This document shows, piece by piece, positions 8,179 to 17,942 of a stretch of DNA of 64,000 bases; positions within the stretch are counted from its first letter, which is position 1; each line of letters opens with the position of its first letter. The notes below the pieces were generated by a model. It was not told the DNA's origin, searched no databases, and saw only the letters and a program-made list of their open reading frames with translations. The translations under genes and the position numbers were made by a program. This DNA comes from Prosthecobacter sp. (GTDB lineage: Bacteria; Verrucomicrobiota; Verrucomicrobiia; Verrucomicrobiales; Verrucomicrobiaceae), in assembly GCA_019186985.1 (NCBI GenBank), contig JABARQ010000015.1, forward strand, positions 1 to 64,000. Direction: 5' to 3'.

Positions 8179-9672
8179 ATGCTGATCCCCTGCCACTCCC
8201 GCCAACTGCGCCCTGCATTCTCCACCTCCGGCCGAGCCTTGCCGGTCGTGATTGTCGGACTGGCGCTGCTTGTCGCGGCGCTTGTCTTTTTCTTCATCAC
8301 CAAGCCGGCCCTGGACAAAAAAGCCGCCTCGGAATCGGCGGCGGTCAAGGACACGATGAAAACCACGCCAAACCCGGCTCCGGAGCCGGCCAGCCCCGCG
8401 TCCCCCAAGGCGATGACGCCCCCGCCAGCTCCCGCTCCTGCGCCGGCTGCGGCGACGCCGAGCTTCGGTTTCGCGCGTCCCATGGATCTCGGCAAGGAAA
8501 TGGCACGCAGCCTCGCGGCTGAAGACTTTGCCCGTGCAGGCAGCCTCGCCGCAGCCTCCGATCCCGCGCAGTCGGCTGCTGCGGCGGCCATGCTGGAAAA
8601 AATGGTCAAACAACTTGGAGCCAAGGTGGGCGGAGAAGATCAGGTGGAGATCCTGGGATTGGTGGAAAACAAGACCCGCCTGGCTCTGCCGCTGACCCTC
8701 CCCGGCCAGACGAGCCCGCTGAGGCTTCAGTTCGACCTCGAACGCGACGAACGCATGGGCTGGAAGATCACCCGGCTTGAGCTGCCCAGGGAACTGGCCG
8801 CCGCTCTTCCAGCAGCAGCCCCGGCCATGACCGCCAACGCGCCGGCTGCGGATGGAGGCAAGCCGGCCATGAAGTCACCCGCCCCGCCCGCCGCCGTGCC
8901 CGGCAAAAAAATCTTCACCGTCGCCGAGGGCGCCGATGCCCTGAGCTTTGGCAGCGATTTTGTCCGCGCCCTGCTGAGGCATGACTTTGCCGAAGCCCGG
9001 AAATATGTGGATGAGAAAAAGGTGCCCACGGAAAGGCTGGCAGGCCTGTGCATCGTCTTTGAGGAGGGGCGCTACGAGTTCAAGCCCACCAAGCCCCTCA
9101 TCATCACCGTCGCCAACCCCGAAGTTTCCTGGGTGATCGCCCAGGTGCAGTCGCCCAGCCTGCAGCAGAGCACTGAATTCGGCCTGGAACTTCAGCGAAC
9201 CGGACGGGACCAGCCCTGGCGCGTGGTGGGCCTGAACCTCTCGGAAATCCTCGGCTCCTACGCCGCCTCCGCCTCCAAGCTGGGAGTGCCCTACACCCCC
9301 ATCGTCAAGAATCCTTCAGGCGGAGAATCCCTCGCCCTGTATTTTGAATACGACCAGGCCCAGCTCCATCCACGAGCCCAGAAGCAGCTCGAGATCGTCG
9401 CCGGCCTGCTGAAGTCCGACCCCGGCAAGAAGCTGCACATCACAGGCCACACGGACGACAAGGGCACGGACGACTACAACATCCGCCTTTCACGCTCCCG
9501 GGCCGACACGGTGAAGCAGCAGCTCTCGGCGCTCGGCGTCTCTGAATCGCAGATCATCACCACGGCCGCCGGCAAGGCCCAGCCCCTGAGCCCTAACCAA
9601 AAGGCCGACGGCAGTGACGACCCCGAGGGACGCTCGAAAAACCGCCGCGCCGAGATCTTCCTGGACTTCTGA
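8179..9672 (+). CDS. OmpA-domain protein with N-terminal membrane anchor
   Basis: The 497-residue protein has one transmembrane segment (about residues 20-41, LPVVIVGLALLVAALVFFFI), then a Pro/Ala-rich linker. Two central alpha/beta domains follow, each resembling the other in outline (DFARAGSLAAAS and DFAEARKYVDEKK). The C-terminal OmpA-like peptidoglycan-binding domain (about residues 382-497) includes ALYFEYDQAQLHPRAQKQLE, ITGHTDDKGTDDYN and NRRAEIFLDF. It probably tethers the cell envelope to peptidoglycan. Start is uncertain: in-frame ATGs also occur at 8143 and 8155, and none has a good ribosome binding site. Confidence 0.82.
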   Translation: MLIPCHSRQLRPAFSTSGRALPVVIVGLALLVAALVFFFITKPALDKKAASESAAVKDTMKTTPNPAPEPASPASPKAMTPPPAPAPAPAAATPSFGFARPMDLGKEMARSLAAEDFARAGSLAAASDPAQSAAAAAMLEKMVKQLGAKVGGEDQVEILGLVENKTRLALPLTLPGQTSPLRLQFDLERDERMGWKITRLELPRELAAALPAAAPAMTANAPAADGGKPAMKSPAPPAAVPGKKIFTVAEGADALSFGSDFVRALLRHDFAEARKYVDEKKVPTERLAGLCIVFEEGRYEFKPTKPLIITVANPEVSWVIAQVQSPSLQQSTEFGLELQRTGRDQPWRVVGLNLSEILGSYAASASKLGVPYTPIVKNPSGGESLALYFEYDQAQLHPRAQKQLEIVAGLLKSDPGKKLHITGHTDDKGTDDYNIRLSRSRADTVKQQLSALGVSESQIITTAAGKAQPLSPNQKADGSDDPEGRSKNRRAEIFLDF

Positions 9673-9763
9673 GGCTTCAGGCCCGGATGCAAGTGCTGTG
9701 AGGCGGGCATGCCCTGCACCTGCCCTGAGCGAGGCTTTGGTCCTCGCGCCCCTGCGGCACTCC

Positions 9764-12700
9764 TCAGGAAGACAGGACAGGCTCCCCGGGCTCGTCCGCT
9801 GAAGCAGCCGCCTCAGACGGCCCGGAAGGCGCTGATTCCTCCGCCTCCAAGGCTTCCGCCGCCGAAGAGTCCAGGTGATGCGCCTCATCGGCGGCGACCT
9901 CCGCCTCAAGCTGCAGGCTCTCGTCCTTGGCCGACTTCCTCCTCCTGGCCTCGCCCTCGTCGGTCGTCATGCGGACACCCACAGGCTTGGACACGCCAAA
10001 CTCCTGCATGGTGACACCATAGATGACGTCCGCCCGGCCCATCGTGCGCTTGTTGTGCGTGACGATGATGAACTGGGAGTTGTCGATGAAGTTGTCCAGC
10101 ATCTTGAGGAATCGCGAGATGTTCGATTCATCAAGAGGAGCATCCAGCTCGTCCAGAACGCAGAACGGCGACGGCTTGACCTGGTAGATCGAGAACAGCA
10201 GCGCCACCGCCGTCATGCTGCGCTCACCGCCCGAAAGAAGGGTGATCGTCTGCAGCTTCTTGCCCGGCGGCTTGGCAATGATGTCGATGCCCGACTCCAG
10301 CGGATCCGCCTCGTCGATCAGCATGAGGTCGGCCTTCGCCGTAGGTCCGAACAGCTCGCGGAAGTTGTTCTGGAAGTTGATGCGCACCTGCTGGAAGGTT
10401 TCCGAGAACATCGTCTTCGTGGTCTCGTTGATCCTGGCGATCACCTCGAGCAGCTCCTCCTTCGACTTCACCAGGTCGTTGTACTGGTTGTCGAGGAAGT
10501 TGTGACGCTCCTCAAGCTCCTCAAACTCCTGGATGGCGTCCAGGTTCACCGGGCCGATGCCCTCCAGCTTCTGCCGCAGTTCGGAGACGACCTCCGTGAC
10601 AAAGTCCCAGTCAGGCTGGCCTTCCTCTCCCGGAAGCGTGATGGCATCCACATCGATCTCCTCCCCGGAACCGCTCGAAGGCACTTCAATGGAGGCCTCC
10701 TGACCTGCCTCGAAAGGCTCTGCGGCATTCTCAGTCACGGCTTCCGGCGCAGGCTCGCCTTCACCCGCAGCTTCGCGGGCCTCCATCGTGGCCTTGCGTT
10801 TTTCAACACGTCCCCGGCTGCCCTTCTGCTCATCGATGGTGAGCATGAGGGCGTGGTAGTCGGGCTCAAAGGCGCTGATGTGGAAGTTGTAGCGCTCCTG
10901 CACCTGGTTGATCAGGTTTTCGAGGCGCAGGTCCACACGCGTGAGCTGGACCTCGATGCGGTTGCGGCTTTCGCTGAGCCCCTGGGCCTGCTGACGAAGC
11001 TGCACAAGCTGGCTTTCCAGCAGGTTCACCCGTTCAAACGCGCCGGCGCGCTCCTCGGTCCTGATCTGAAGGTGCTCTTCAATCGCTGAAATGGCGCCGC
11101 GCTGCCCCTCCACCTGCTCGGCAAATCGGGCGTTCTCGGCCATGCTCTGCTCGATTCGGCCGCGCCAGGCGGCGATCTCGTTTTCAAAACGGTGCACCGT
11201 GTTCTCCAGCTCATGCAGACGGCTGGCCATGGGCGCCTTCTGACGCTCGATGGAATGCAGGCTGTTCTGCTCAAGGGCGAGGGCGTTGCGCAGCTCGCTC
11301 AGGCGTTCCTGGGACTCAAGTTCACGGCGGAGGAAGGCCTCCATCTCCACCTCAAGCTGCTGCTCGTGCTCACGCGCGCCGTCGAGCTGCTCGCGAGCCA
11401 CGCCGGCCTCCTGCTGCTGCCACTCGATCTGCGCCTCGGCCGCCTGGATGCGGTTGGTGATCTGGGACTGGTCCCACTCGATGCTCTCCAGCTTCGTCAC
11501 CGCCTGCTGAAGCGCCCGCTGCACCACGCTGACCTGGCCGGTCAGCTGCGAAAACTCCTCGCGGGAACGCTGCGACTGCTCGCGCAGGGACACCTCCTCG
11601 CGCTGCATCTCCTCCAGCTGTTGACGCATCTGGTCGGCAGCCTCCTCCTTTTCCAAAAGCTGGTATTCCAGGCCTTCAAGCTCGGCCTTGAGCGTACGGA
11701 CCTCGGCTTCCCTCCTCAAAGTCGAGGCACCCTCCTCCTTGGTCGCGCCGCCATGAATGATGCCGTCCGCGCCGACAAACTCACCCTTCATGGTGGCAAT
11801 GGCCACGTCGCGCAGCGTGCGCTTCATGCGCAGGGCGGCGTGCAGGTCCTCGACGATCAGCACGTTGCCGAGCAGGCGGTCCGTGATGTCCTGAACGCCC
11901 GGCCTGGCGCGCACCTTGTCGATCGCCCAGGCAACGGCACCCTCGGGCACCAGCTGGCGGTCGGGCTGCGGACGCATGGTGGCGAAGTCCGCAGGAATCA
12001 GCGCGGCCTTGCCGAGCTTGTGTTCCGCAAGCCGGTCAAGGATCTGCCCCGCAAGCTCGCTGTCCGTCAGCAGCACCGCCTGAAGATGATCACGCAGCGC
12101 CGCCTCAATGGGCGTGATGAACTGCGGCTCCACCTCGATGGACGAGGCCAGGATGCCGCGCACGCCGACGGAGTAGACTTCAGGATTGTCGAGCCCCTTC
12201 AGCACCTGCTGGGTGCCCTCGGCAAGGCCCTCGCCCTTCTGCAGCAGCTGCTCGATGATCTCGATGCGGCTGCGACGCTGGGTGACCGCACGCTGCAGTT
12301 CGTTGAGCTGCTCCATCAGCTCATCGCGCTGACGGCGCTTCTCGATGATGTCACGGGCACAGGTCTTGGCGCGTTCGTCCAGGTCGTTCCGGTTCTGCTC
12401 CAGCTCGGCGATCATCTGCTGCAGATGGTCAAACTCGACCTGGCTGGACTCACGGGCCTGTGCGGCGTTTTGAATGTCATGCGCCAGGGTTTCCTGACGC
12501 TGACGGTCGTTGGTGATCTGGCTGTTCAGGCTCTGCACCCGCGACTCGGCAGCGGCGATCTGACCTTCAAACTGGCGGATCATCTCACGCACCGCACGGC
12601 GGTCGTCATCCAGTCGTGAGCGGTCAGGCACGATGCTGTTGTGCACGGTGAGATGCTCGTTCAGGGCCTGCTGGCGCGTCTCGATGGCGGAGCGCAGCAG

Positions 12701-13741
12701 GTCCATCTGCTCGTCGGCACTGAGCATCTCACGACGCTGCTGCTCCAGGGTGTCGCGCCCGCGCTCGATCTGCTCCTCGTTCTGGCGGATGCGCGTCTGC
12801 AGCTCCTCGTTGCGCTCGTTGTTGAAGCCGATGCGCCCCTCCGCGCTCTGGATCTGGCTTCTCAGCTCCTGGGCCTGGCCGCGCAGCTGGTTGATCTGGG
12901 ATTCGATGCTGTGATAGGCCTCGCGGGTCTCCAGCGCCTCATGCTCGGCGATGGCAAGGCGCGCCTGCACCGAGTCCAGCTGCTCGGTGATCATGCGCAC
13001 ATGATTCTCCGCCTCGGACTTCTCCGCGCTGAAGTCGGTGTAGTGCTTGTGCGCAAGGTGCGTGTCCAGCATCCGCGAGTCATCCAGCAGCACCTGGTAG
13101 CGCTTGGCCTTCGCGGCCTGCCGCTGCAGCGAGCCCATCTGGCGCTTCACCTCCGCGATCACGTCCTGCACGCGCAGAAGGTTCGCCTCGGTGTATTCCA
13201 GCTTGCGCAGCGCCTCGCGCTTCTGGCCCTTGAACTTGGTGATGCCGGCGGCCTCCTCGAACACCGTGCGGCGGTCCTCGGGCTTCGAGCTGAGCAGCAT
13301 GTCAATCTGACCCTGCGCCATGATCGAGTAGGCGGCGCGGCCGACGCCCGTGCCGGCGAACAGGTCATGGATGTCCTTCAGACGGCAGACCGTGCCGTTC
13401 AGGCGGTACTCGCTGCGTCCGTCACGAAACACACGGCGGCAGATCGCGACCTCATTGTAATCCACGCCCAGCGACACTTCACAGTCGGCCATGACCAGCG
13501 TCACCTCCGCCATGCCGACCGGCTTGCGCTTGTCCGTGCCGTTGAAGATGACGTCCGCCATCTCCTCGCCACGCAGAGCCTTCGCGGAGGTTTCCCCGAG
13601 CACCCAGCGGATGGCGTCGACCACGTTCGACTTGCCGCAGCCGTTGGGACCGACGATGCCCGTCACTCCCTTGTGAAACTCAAAGTTGGTCTTGTCCGCA
13701 AAGGACTTGAAGCCGTGGATGGTGAGAGTCTTGAGATACAT
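9764..13741 (-). CDS. smc: Chromosome segregation ATPase SMC
   Basis: The 1,325-residue protein is a full SMC. The N-terminal head has Walker A (GPNGCGKS, residues 31-38) after MYLKTLTIHGFKSFADKT. Two long coiled coils flank a hinge at about residues 515-670. The C-terminal head has the signature LSGGERS (about 1168) and Walker B VLDELDAPLDE (about 1193). SMC condenses and segregates chromosomes with ScpA/ScpB, which are not encoded here. Two unusual parts are an acidic low-complexity insertion near residues 985-1043 and an approximately 60-residue acidic Ala/Glu-rich C-terminal tail. The ATG at 13741 matches the family start exactly. Confidence 0.97.
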   Translation of the reverse strand: MYLKTLTIHGFKSFADKTNFEFHKGVTGIVGPNGCGKSNVVDAIRWVLGETSAKALRGEEMADVIFNGTDKRKPVGMAEVTLVMADCEVSLGVDYNEVAICRRVFRDGRSEYRLNGTVCRLKDIHDLFAGTGVGRAAYSIMAQGQIDMLLSSKPEDRRTVFEEAAGITKFKGQKREALRKLEYTEANLLRVQDVIAEVKRQMGSLQRQAAKAKRYQVLLDDSRMLDTHLAHKHYTDFSAEKSEAENHVRMITEQLDSVQARLAIAEHEALETREAYHSIESQINQLRGQAQELRSQIQSAEGRIGFNNERNEELQTRIRQNEEQIERGRDTLEQQRREMLSADEQMDLLRSAIETRQQALNEHLTVHNSIVPDRSRLDDDRRAVREMIRQFEGQIAAAESRVQSLNSQITNDRQRQETLAHDIQNAAQARESSQVEFDHLQQMIAELEQNRNDLDERAKTCARDIIEKRRQRDELMEQLNELQRAVTQRRSRIEIIEQLLQKGEGLAEGTQQVLKGLDNPEVYSVGVRGILASSIEVEPQFITPIEAALRDHLQAVLLTDSELAGQILDRLAEHKLGKAALIPADFATMRPQPDRQLVPEGAVAWAIDKVRARPGVQDITDRLLGNVLIVEDLHAALRMKRTLRDVAIATMKGEFVGADGIIHGGATKEEGASTLRREAEVRTLKAELEGLEYQLLEKEEAADQMRQQLEEMQREEVSLREQSQRSREEFSQLTGQVSVVQRALQQAVTKLESIEWDQSQITNRIQAAEAQIEWQQQEAGVAREQLDGAREHEQQLEVEMEAFLRRELESQERLSELRNALALEQNSLHSIERQKAPMASRLHELENTVHRFENEIAAWRGRIEQSMAENARFAEQVEGQRGAISAIEEHLQIRTEERAGAFERVNLLESQLVQLRQQAQGLSESRNRIEVQLTRVDLRLENLINQVQERYNFHISAFEPDYHALMLTIDEQKGSRGRVEKRKATMEAREAAGEGEPAPEAVTENAAEPFEAGQEASIEVPSSGSGEEIDVDAITLPGEEGQPDWDFVTEVVSELRQKLEGIGPVNLDAIQEFEELEERHNFLDNQYNDLVKSKEELLEVIARINETTKTMFSETFQQVRINFQNNFRELFGPTAKADLMLIDEADPLESGIDIIAKPPGKKLQTITLLSGGERSMTAVALLFSIYQVKPSPFCVLDELDAPLDESNISRFLKMLDNFIDNSQFIIVTHNKRTMGRADVIYGVTMQEFGVSKPVGVRMTTDEGEARRRKSAKDESLQLEAEVAADEAHHLDSSAAEALEAEESAPSGPSEAAASADEPGEPVLSS

Positions 13742-13973
13742 GGCGGCAGAAGGGTTGAAGCTGGCCAAGGAACCCGGCCCACCCCTGTTCGGGCAAGCAG
13801 GAAGGTTTGTTTTTCCCTTATCTTGGGGATGATTAACAAAGCTTAAACAAGATATGGGCCTGATGAAAAACCCGAACCTGTGAATAAGAAACGCTCCTGT
13901 GAACAAAGGCTTTCGACGAAAAATGCCAGGTTGCCAAGGCTTTCCGCATCGCTAAGCGCGACCTCATCATCCC
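13742..13973. other. Divergent intergenic region smc / ArsC family
   Basis: This 232-base stretch lies between two divergent start codons and is more AT-rich in its middle (about 13808-13900). It should contain promoters for both genes. I found no convincing -35/-10 pair, operator or small gene in it. Confidence 0.5.
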
Positions 13974-14330
13974 ATGCTGAAAGTTTACACCTACCAGGGC
14001 TGCTCCACCTGCCGCAACGCCATCAAGTGGCTGAAGTCGCAGGGCGTTCCCCATGCTGAATTTGCGATTCGCGAAACCCCGCCGGATCTCACTGAGCTCA
14101 GGGCCATGCTGAAGGCTCGAGGCCAGCTCCGCCTCTTGTTCAACACCTCCGGCCAGGATTATCGGGCCCTGAACCTCAAGGACAAGCTGCCCGCCATGAG
14201 TGAGGCCGAGGCGCTGGAACTGCTCTCCCGCAACGGCAACCTGGTGAAGCGCCCCTTTGCCATCGGTGCCGTACAAAAGGTGTTTCTCACCGGCTTCAAC
14301 GAGGTGGAATGGGGCAAGGCGCTGGCTTGA
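13974..14330 (+). CDS. ArsC/Spx-family thioredoxin-fold protein
   Basis: The 118-residue protein has the family fold start MLKVYTYQGCSTCRNAIKWL with a CxxC at C10 and C13. The NLVKRPF segment (about residue 90) is the conserved RP motif of arsenate reductase-like proteins. The family includes arsenate reductases, Spx/MgsR regulators and YffB-like proteins; the CxxC and short length fit the Spx/MgsR/YffB branch better than a true ArsC. No arsenic-resistance gene is nearby. The stop lies 32 bases before the NUDIX gene start, so the two are probably co-transcribed. Confidence 0.85.
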   Translation: MLKVYTYQGCSTCRNAIKWLKSQGVPHAEFAIRETPPDLTELRAMLKARGQLRLLFNTSGQDYRALNLKDKLPAMSEAEALELLSRNGNLVKRPFAIGAVQKVFLTGFNEVEWGKALA

Positions 14331-14362
14331 ATCTGGAAACGAGCTGCGGCACAGGAAGGAGC

Positions 14363-14926
14363 ATGTCCGCCGACTCCACCGCCGCTGAAACCAATCCCTG
14401 GACCACGCTCAGCACGCGGGAGGCCTACCTGAATCCCTGGATCCGCGTGAGGGAGGACCAGGTCATCAATCCAAGCGGCGGCCGGGGAATCTACGGCGTT
14501 GTGGAATATCGCAACCGTGCCGTCGGAGTGGTGCCCGTGGATGACGAAGGCTTCACCTGGCTGGTCGGCCAGTGGCGCTACTGCCATGACCGCTATGAAT
14601 GGGAGATTCCCGAGGGCGGCTGCCCGCCCGGCGAATCCCCCGAGGAATGCGCCCGACGCGAACTGCTCGAGGAAACAGGACTGCGGGCCGCCATCATCGA
14701 ACCGCTGCTCACCGGCCTCCAGCTCTCCAACTCCACGACGAACGAAGTCTGCGACCTGTTCATCGCACGCGGCCTGACACCGGGTGAATCCAGCCCCGAG
14801 GAGACGGAGAAGCTGCGGGTGCTGCGCCTGCCGCTCAGCGAGGCCGTCGCGATGGCTCGTGACGGCCGCATCAAGGACAGCCCCAGCGTGCTGGCGCTGC
14901 TGGAACTCGCCCTTCGGATGGGATGA
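14363..14926 (+). CDS. NUDIX hydrolase, ADP-ribose pyrophosphatase-like
   Basis: The 187-residue protein contains a complete Nudix box matching GX5EX7REUXEEXGU (GGCPPGE ... RELLEETGL, about residues 92-114). The upstream segment NPWIRVREDQVINPSGGRG is typical of ADP-ribose/ADP-sugar pyrophosphatases. It should cleave ADP-ribose or a related nucleotide sugar in the cytoplasm using Mg2+. The ATG at 14363 is chosen because AGGAAGGAG lies directly before it; a longer frame starting within the upstream gene (14309) is unlikely. Confidence 0.88.
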   Translation: MSADSTAAETNPWTTLSTREAYLNPWIRVREDQVINPSGGRGIYGVVEYRNRAVGVVPVDDEGFTWLVGQWRYCHDRYEWEIPEGGCPPGESPEECARRELLEETGLRAAIIEPLLTGLQLSNSTTNEVCDLFIARGLTPGESSPEETEKLRVLRLPLSEAVAMARDGRIKDSPSVLALLELALRMG

Positions 14927-14969
14927 CGGAAAGGACGGGGGCGGTTGATCACGTTGTGAGCTGACCGCC

Positions 14970-16337
14970 ATGACTCCCGCCAGCCAAGCACCCTCCCGCC
15001 GCCGTTTTCTTCAGCAGTGCGCCAGTGCTGCGGCAGTCACCGGATTCCCCACCTACATCCCCGCCTCAGCGCTGGGGAAGGATGGTCGCCCAGCCCCCTC
15101 CAACCGCACCACCCTGGCGCTCATCGGCTGCGGCGGGCGCGGCACGGACGTGCTGAAAAATTTCCTCCAGGATGAACGAGTGCAGGTCATCACCGTCTGC
15201 GATGTCGAGCGCGAGTCCGACCGGTATAACAAAGGCATCATCAAGAAGGCCGGCAGCCTCGGACGTGAACCCGCGCGCAGGCTGGTGGACGAAACCTACG
15301 GCACGAAGGGCTGCGGCGTGCATGAGGACTTCCGCGAGGTGCTGGCGCGGGCCGACGTGGATGCCGTCCAGATCGCCACGCCCGACCACTGGCACGCCCT
15401 GCAGGCCGTGGCCGCCGCCCGCGCCGGCAAGCACATCTACTGCGAAAAGCCGCTCAGCCTCACCGTGGCCCAGGGCCGCTTCATGAGCGATGTCGTGCGC
15501 AGGAGCGGCGTCATCTGGCAGACCGGCAGCCAGCAGCGCAGCGACATCCACTTCCGCATGGCCTGCGAATACGTCCGCAACGGCCGCATCGGCAGGCTCA
15601 AACAGATCCGTGTCGGCCTCGCCAGCGACAACCGCGACAACAACGGCCATGCCGCCAAGACCGCCCCCGCCCCGGTGCCGGAGGGCCTCAACTACGACCT
15701 CTGGCTCGGCCCCGCTCCTGAAGCCCCCTTCTGCCCGGCCAGGCTGCATTCCAACTGGCGCTGGTTTTACGACTACTCCGGAGGCAACGTCACCGACTTC
15801 GGCGCGCATCATCTCGACATCGTCCAGTGGGCGCTCGACCAGAACGAGGGCGGCCCCGTGGAGTTCTTCGACCTTGAGGCGGAATGGCCGGCACCCGGCA
15901 GCCTCTACAACACCTGCCCGCACTTTTCGTTCGCCTACCGCTACGCCGACGGCACGACCGTGCGCGTGAAGGACAGGCAGGACTTCGGCGCAGGCATCGC
16001 CTTCGAGGGAGAGCTGGGCAGCATCCTCTGCTCGCGTGGCATGCTGAAAATCCAGCCTGACGCGTTGCGCAAGCCCCTGGCCGAGGGCGATGTGCGCCTC
16101 TACGAAAGCAAGGACCACTTCCGCAACTTCATCGACGCCGTCCGCGACGGCGTGCAGCCGGCGGCTCCCATTGAGTACGCCCACCGCAGCATCACCATCG
16201 CTCACCTCGCCAACATCGGCCTGCGCCTTGGCCGCAGGAAGGTCCGCTGGAACCCCGCGACTGAACAGATCCTCGACGACGCAGAGGCCTCGGCCATGCT
16301 CAGCCGCCCGATGCGCGGACCCTGGCAGCTCGCCTGA
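14970..16337 (+). CDS. Gfo/Idh/MocA-family oxidoreductase, Tat-exported
   Basis: The 455-residue protein starts with a twin-arginine signal (PSRRRFLQQ followed by a hydrophobic stretch to about residue 34), so it is exported folded with its cofactor. The Rossmann motif is LALIGCGGRGTDVL, and the family motif CEKPLSLT carries the catalytic-region lysine. Tat-exported Gfo/Idh/MocA proteins are numerous in Verrucomicrobia and Planctomycetes and are believed to oxidise sugars or glycosides; the substrate cannot be inferred. It converges on a second, cytoplasmic Gfo/Idh/MocA gene with 27 bases between the stops. Confidence 0.92.
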   Translation: MTPASQAPSRRRFLQQCASAAAVTGFPTYIPASALGKDGRPAPSNRTTLALIGCGGRGTDVLKNFLQDERVQVITVCDVERESDRYNKGIIKKAGSLGREPARRLVDETYGTKGCGVHEDFREVLARADVDAVQIATPDHWHALQAVAAARAGKHIYCEKPLSLTVAQGRFMSDVVRRSGVIWQTGSQQRSDIHFRMACEYVRNGRIGRLKQIRVGLASDNRDNNGHAAKTAPAPVPEGLNYDLWLGPAPEAPFCPARLHSNWRWFYDYSGGNVTDFGAHHLDIVQWALDQNEGGPVEFFDLEAEWPAPGSLYNTCPHFSFAYRYADGTTVRVKDRQDFGAGIAFEGELGSILCSRGMLKIQPDALRKPLAEGDVRLYESKDHFRNFIDAVRDGVQPAAPIEYAHRSITIAHLANIGLRLGRRKVRWNPATEQILDDAEASAMLSRPMRGPWQLA

Positions 16338-16364
16338 GGCAGGACCTAAAAACCTAACCAAGGT

Positions 16365-17435
16365 TCAGCCCACGAGTGGCAGGGTCCTCTTCTGCTGCGC
16401 GCTGAGAAAGGCCGTGTCGACGATCTGCTGGCCGATGCGGCTGACCTCCAGCGTCAGCGGCCCGATCAGCGGCGCCCCAGTCTCCAGATGATGGATCAGA
16501 TGCTCAATCGGGTTGCGGTTAGGCGCCTTGACCTCATCGGCGGGCACTTCGCAACCTTCCGGGCGCACCCGTGTCTGGACGCGCACAAACGGCTCATAAT
16601 CGTAGCAGCTCAGCGTTCCCTCGCTGCCACGGATGACAAAGCCGCACTTCGGCTGCGGCTGGTGCGTCCAGGGATCGGTGAACGTCCCCCAGCGTGTCTC
16701 GCTGCGGCTCAGGCCGTGCTTGTAGCGGATGACGGCAACCGCATGCTCGTCCACTTCGAGTCCGGGCGCGGCGTGCCAGGTGCAAGTCACCTCCTCGGGC
16801 ACCTTCGCACCCAGATGCCAGGTGCCCAGGGTGGTGCCGTAGCCCATGTAGTCGAGCAGCGATCCCCCGCCCTGAGCCGCGCTGTAAAACCAGCTAGCCG
16901 ACTTCTCCCCGGCCGTCGGCTCCTTTTCAATCTTGTCCGCCCCATGATAAAGCGGGCCGCGGTTGCCGCCGCAGTGCTGAAACTCCAGAGGTTCTCCAAT
17001 CAGCCCCTCCAGAATCAGCCGATGCGCCGTCTGCTGGCCGGCATCCCACACCAGCGGCCAGTTGATCGCAAGCACTCGGCCGGTTGGTTTCATCGCGGCG
17101 ACCATCCGGTCAGCCTCCGCCACGCTGCCAGCAAACGGCTTCTCCATCAGGATGTGCGTGCCAAACGGCGCCACCTTCTCCACCCACTCGCCATGCTTCG
17201 ACGCCGCCGGGCAGAGCACGACGATGTCCGGCTTCGCCTGCTCCAGGCAGGCCCGGTGATCGGTGAACACCTGGTCGGGGCGCAGGCTGAAGTTTCTCGC
17301 CGCCTCCGTCATGCGCTCAGGCTGCTCGTCGCAGATGGCGACGATCTCCGCGTTCGGATGCTCGGCCGCCTGCCGGAGCAGGTCGCCCATGTGAAAGTGG
17401 TCAAAGTTGATGCCTGCGATGCGCCAGCGTTTCAT
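16365..17435 (-). CDS. Gfo/Idh/MocA-family oxidoreductase, cytoplasmic
   Basis: The 356-residue protein has no export signal. Its N-terminal Rossmann fold starts at once (RIAGINFDHFHMGDLL), and the family lysine motif is LMEKPFAGS. It shares little obvious sequence with the convergent Tat-exported homologue, so the pair is not a recent duplication. The ATG at 17435 (MKRWRIAG) gives the normal family start. It overlaps no gene and diverges from the MmcQ/YjbR gene. Substrate unknown; sugar or inositol-type compounds are the usual substrates. Confidence 0.9.
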   Translation of the reverse strand: MKRWRIAGINFDHFHMGDLLRQAAEHPNAEIVAICDEQPERMTEAARNFSLRPDQVFTDHRACLEQAKPDIVVLCPAASKHGEWVEKVAPFGTHILMEKPFAGSVAEADRMVAAMKPTGRVLAINWPLVWDAGQQTAHRLILEGLIGEPLEFQHCGGNRGPLYHGADKIEKEPTAGEKSASWFYSAAQGGGSLLDYMGYGTTLGTWHLGAKVPEEVTCTWHAAPGLEVDEHAVAVIRYKHGLSRSETRWGTFTDPWTHQPQPKCGFVIRGSEGTLSCYDYEPFVRVQTRVRPEGCEVPADEVKAPNRNPIEHLIHHLETGAPLIGPLTLEVSRIGQQIVDTAFLSAQQKRTLPLVG

Positions 17436-17526
17436 GAAGGATCGTTGGTTGGGGAGTTGCGCTACGATTCTCGGGCGCCCGTCCTTGCCCGCAACGGCCT
17501 TTTTGCGGAGTATGCCGCCCGCCGCC

Positions 17527-17880
17527 ATGCACCTTGCCGACTTCTGCGCCCACTGCCTGTCCCTGCCTCACGTCGAGGAGACCACGCCCTTCGGGCCCGA
17601 CGTGCTGGTCTACAAGGTGGGCGGCAAGATGTTCGCCCTCACCGTGCCCGACGACCACCCCGCCACCGCCAACCTGAAATGTGACCCAGACCGCGCCATC
17701 GACCTGCGCGACCGTTACGAGGATGTACAACCCGGCTACCACATGAACAAGCGCCACTGGAACACCCTCACGCTCGAAGGCCGCCTGTCCAACGCATTGA
17801 TCGTCGAGCTCATCCGCCACTCCTATGACCTCGTTGTCGCCTCGCTGCCGAAGAAGCTGCGGGCGGAAATCACCCAGTAA
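17527..17880 (+). CDS. MmcQ/YjbR family protein
   Basis: The 117-residue protein has the family pattern: an opening helix (HLADFCAHCLSLPHVEETTPF), a GGKMFALT strand, then RYEDVQPGYHMNKRHWNTLTL and a C-terminal helix (LIRHSYDLVVASLPKK). The MmcQ/YjbR fold resembles DNA-binding CyaY-like domains, but its function is not established. The start at 17527 matches family length. An upstream ATG at 17512 would add five residues, and longer frames would overlap the divergent oxidoreductase. Confidence 0.85.
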   Translation: MHLADFCAHCLSLPHVEETTPFGPDVLVYKVGGKMFALTVPDDHPATANLKCDPDRAIDLRDRYEDVQPGYHMNKRHWNTLTLEGRLSNALIVELIRHSYDLVVASLPKKLRAEITQ

Positions 17881-17942
17881 ACTCGAAGTCCGAAGTTCCG
17901 ACCATGATCCAGCGTTTGTTTTCACCCCTTGATCCCCGCCCC

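Noticed and set aside
9729-9747. Hairpin GCGAGG ... CCTCGC between the OmpA-domain gene and smc as a terminator
   Set aside because: The stem is only six pairs and no T-run follows on either strand, so it is not distinguishable from chance in GC-rich DNA.
11192-13846. Long open frames on the plus strand opposite smc
   Set aside because: They mirror the Glu/Gln/Leu-rich coiled-coil codons as Leu/Arg/His-rich translation with no family resemblance; smc is clearly the real gene.
13974-14330. Arsenic-resistance function for the ArsC-like protein
   Set aside because: It has a CxxC typical of the Spx/YffB branch, and no arsenic transporter or regulator is nearby.
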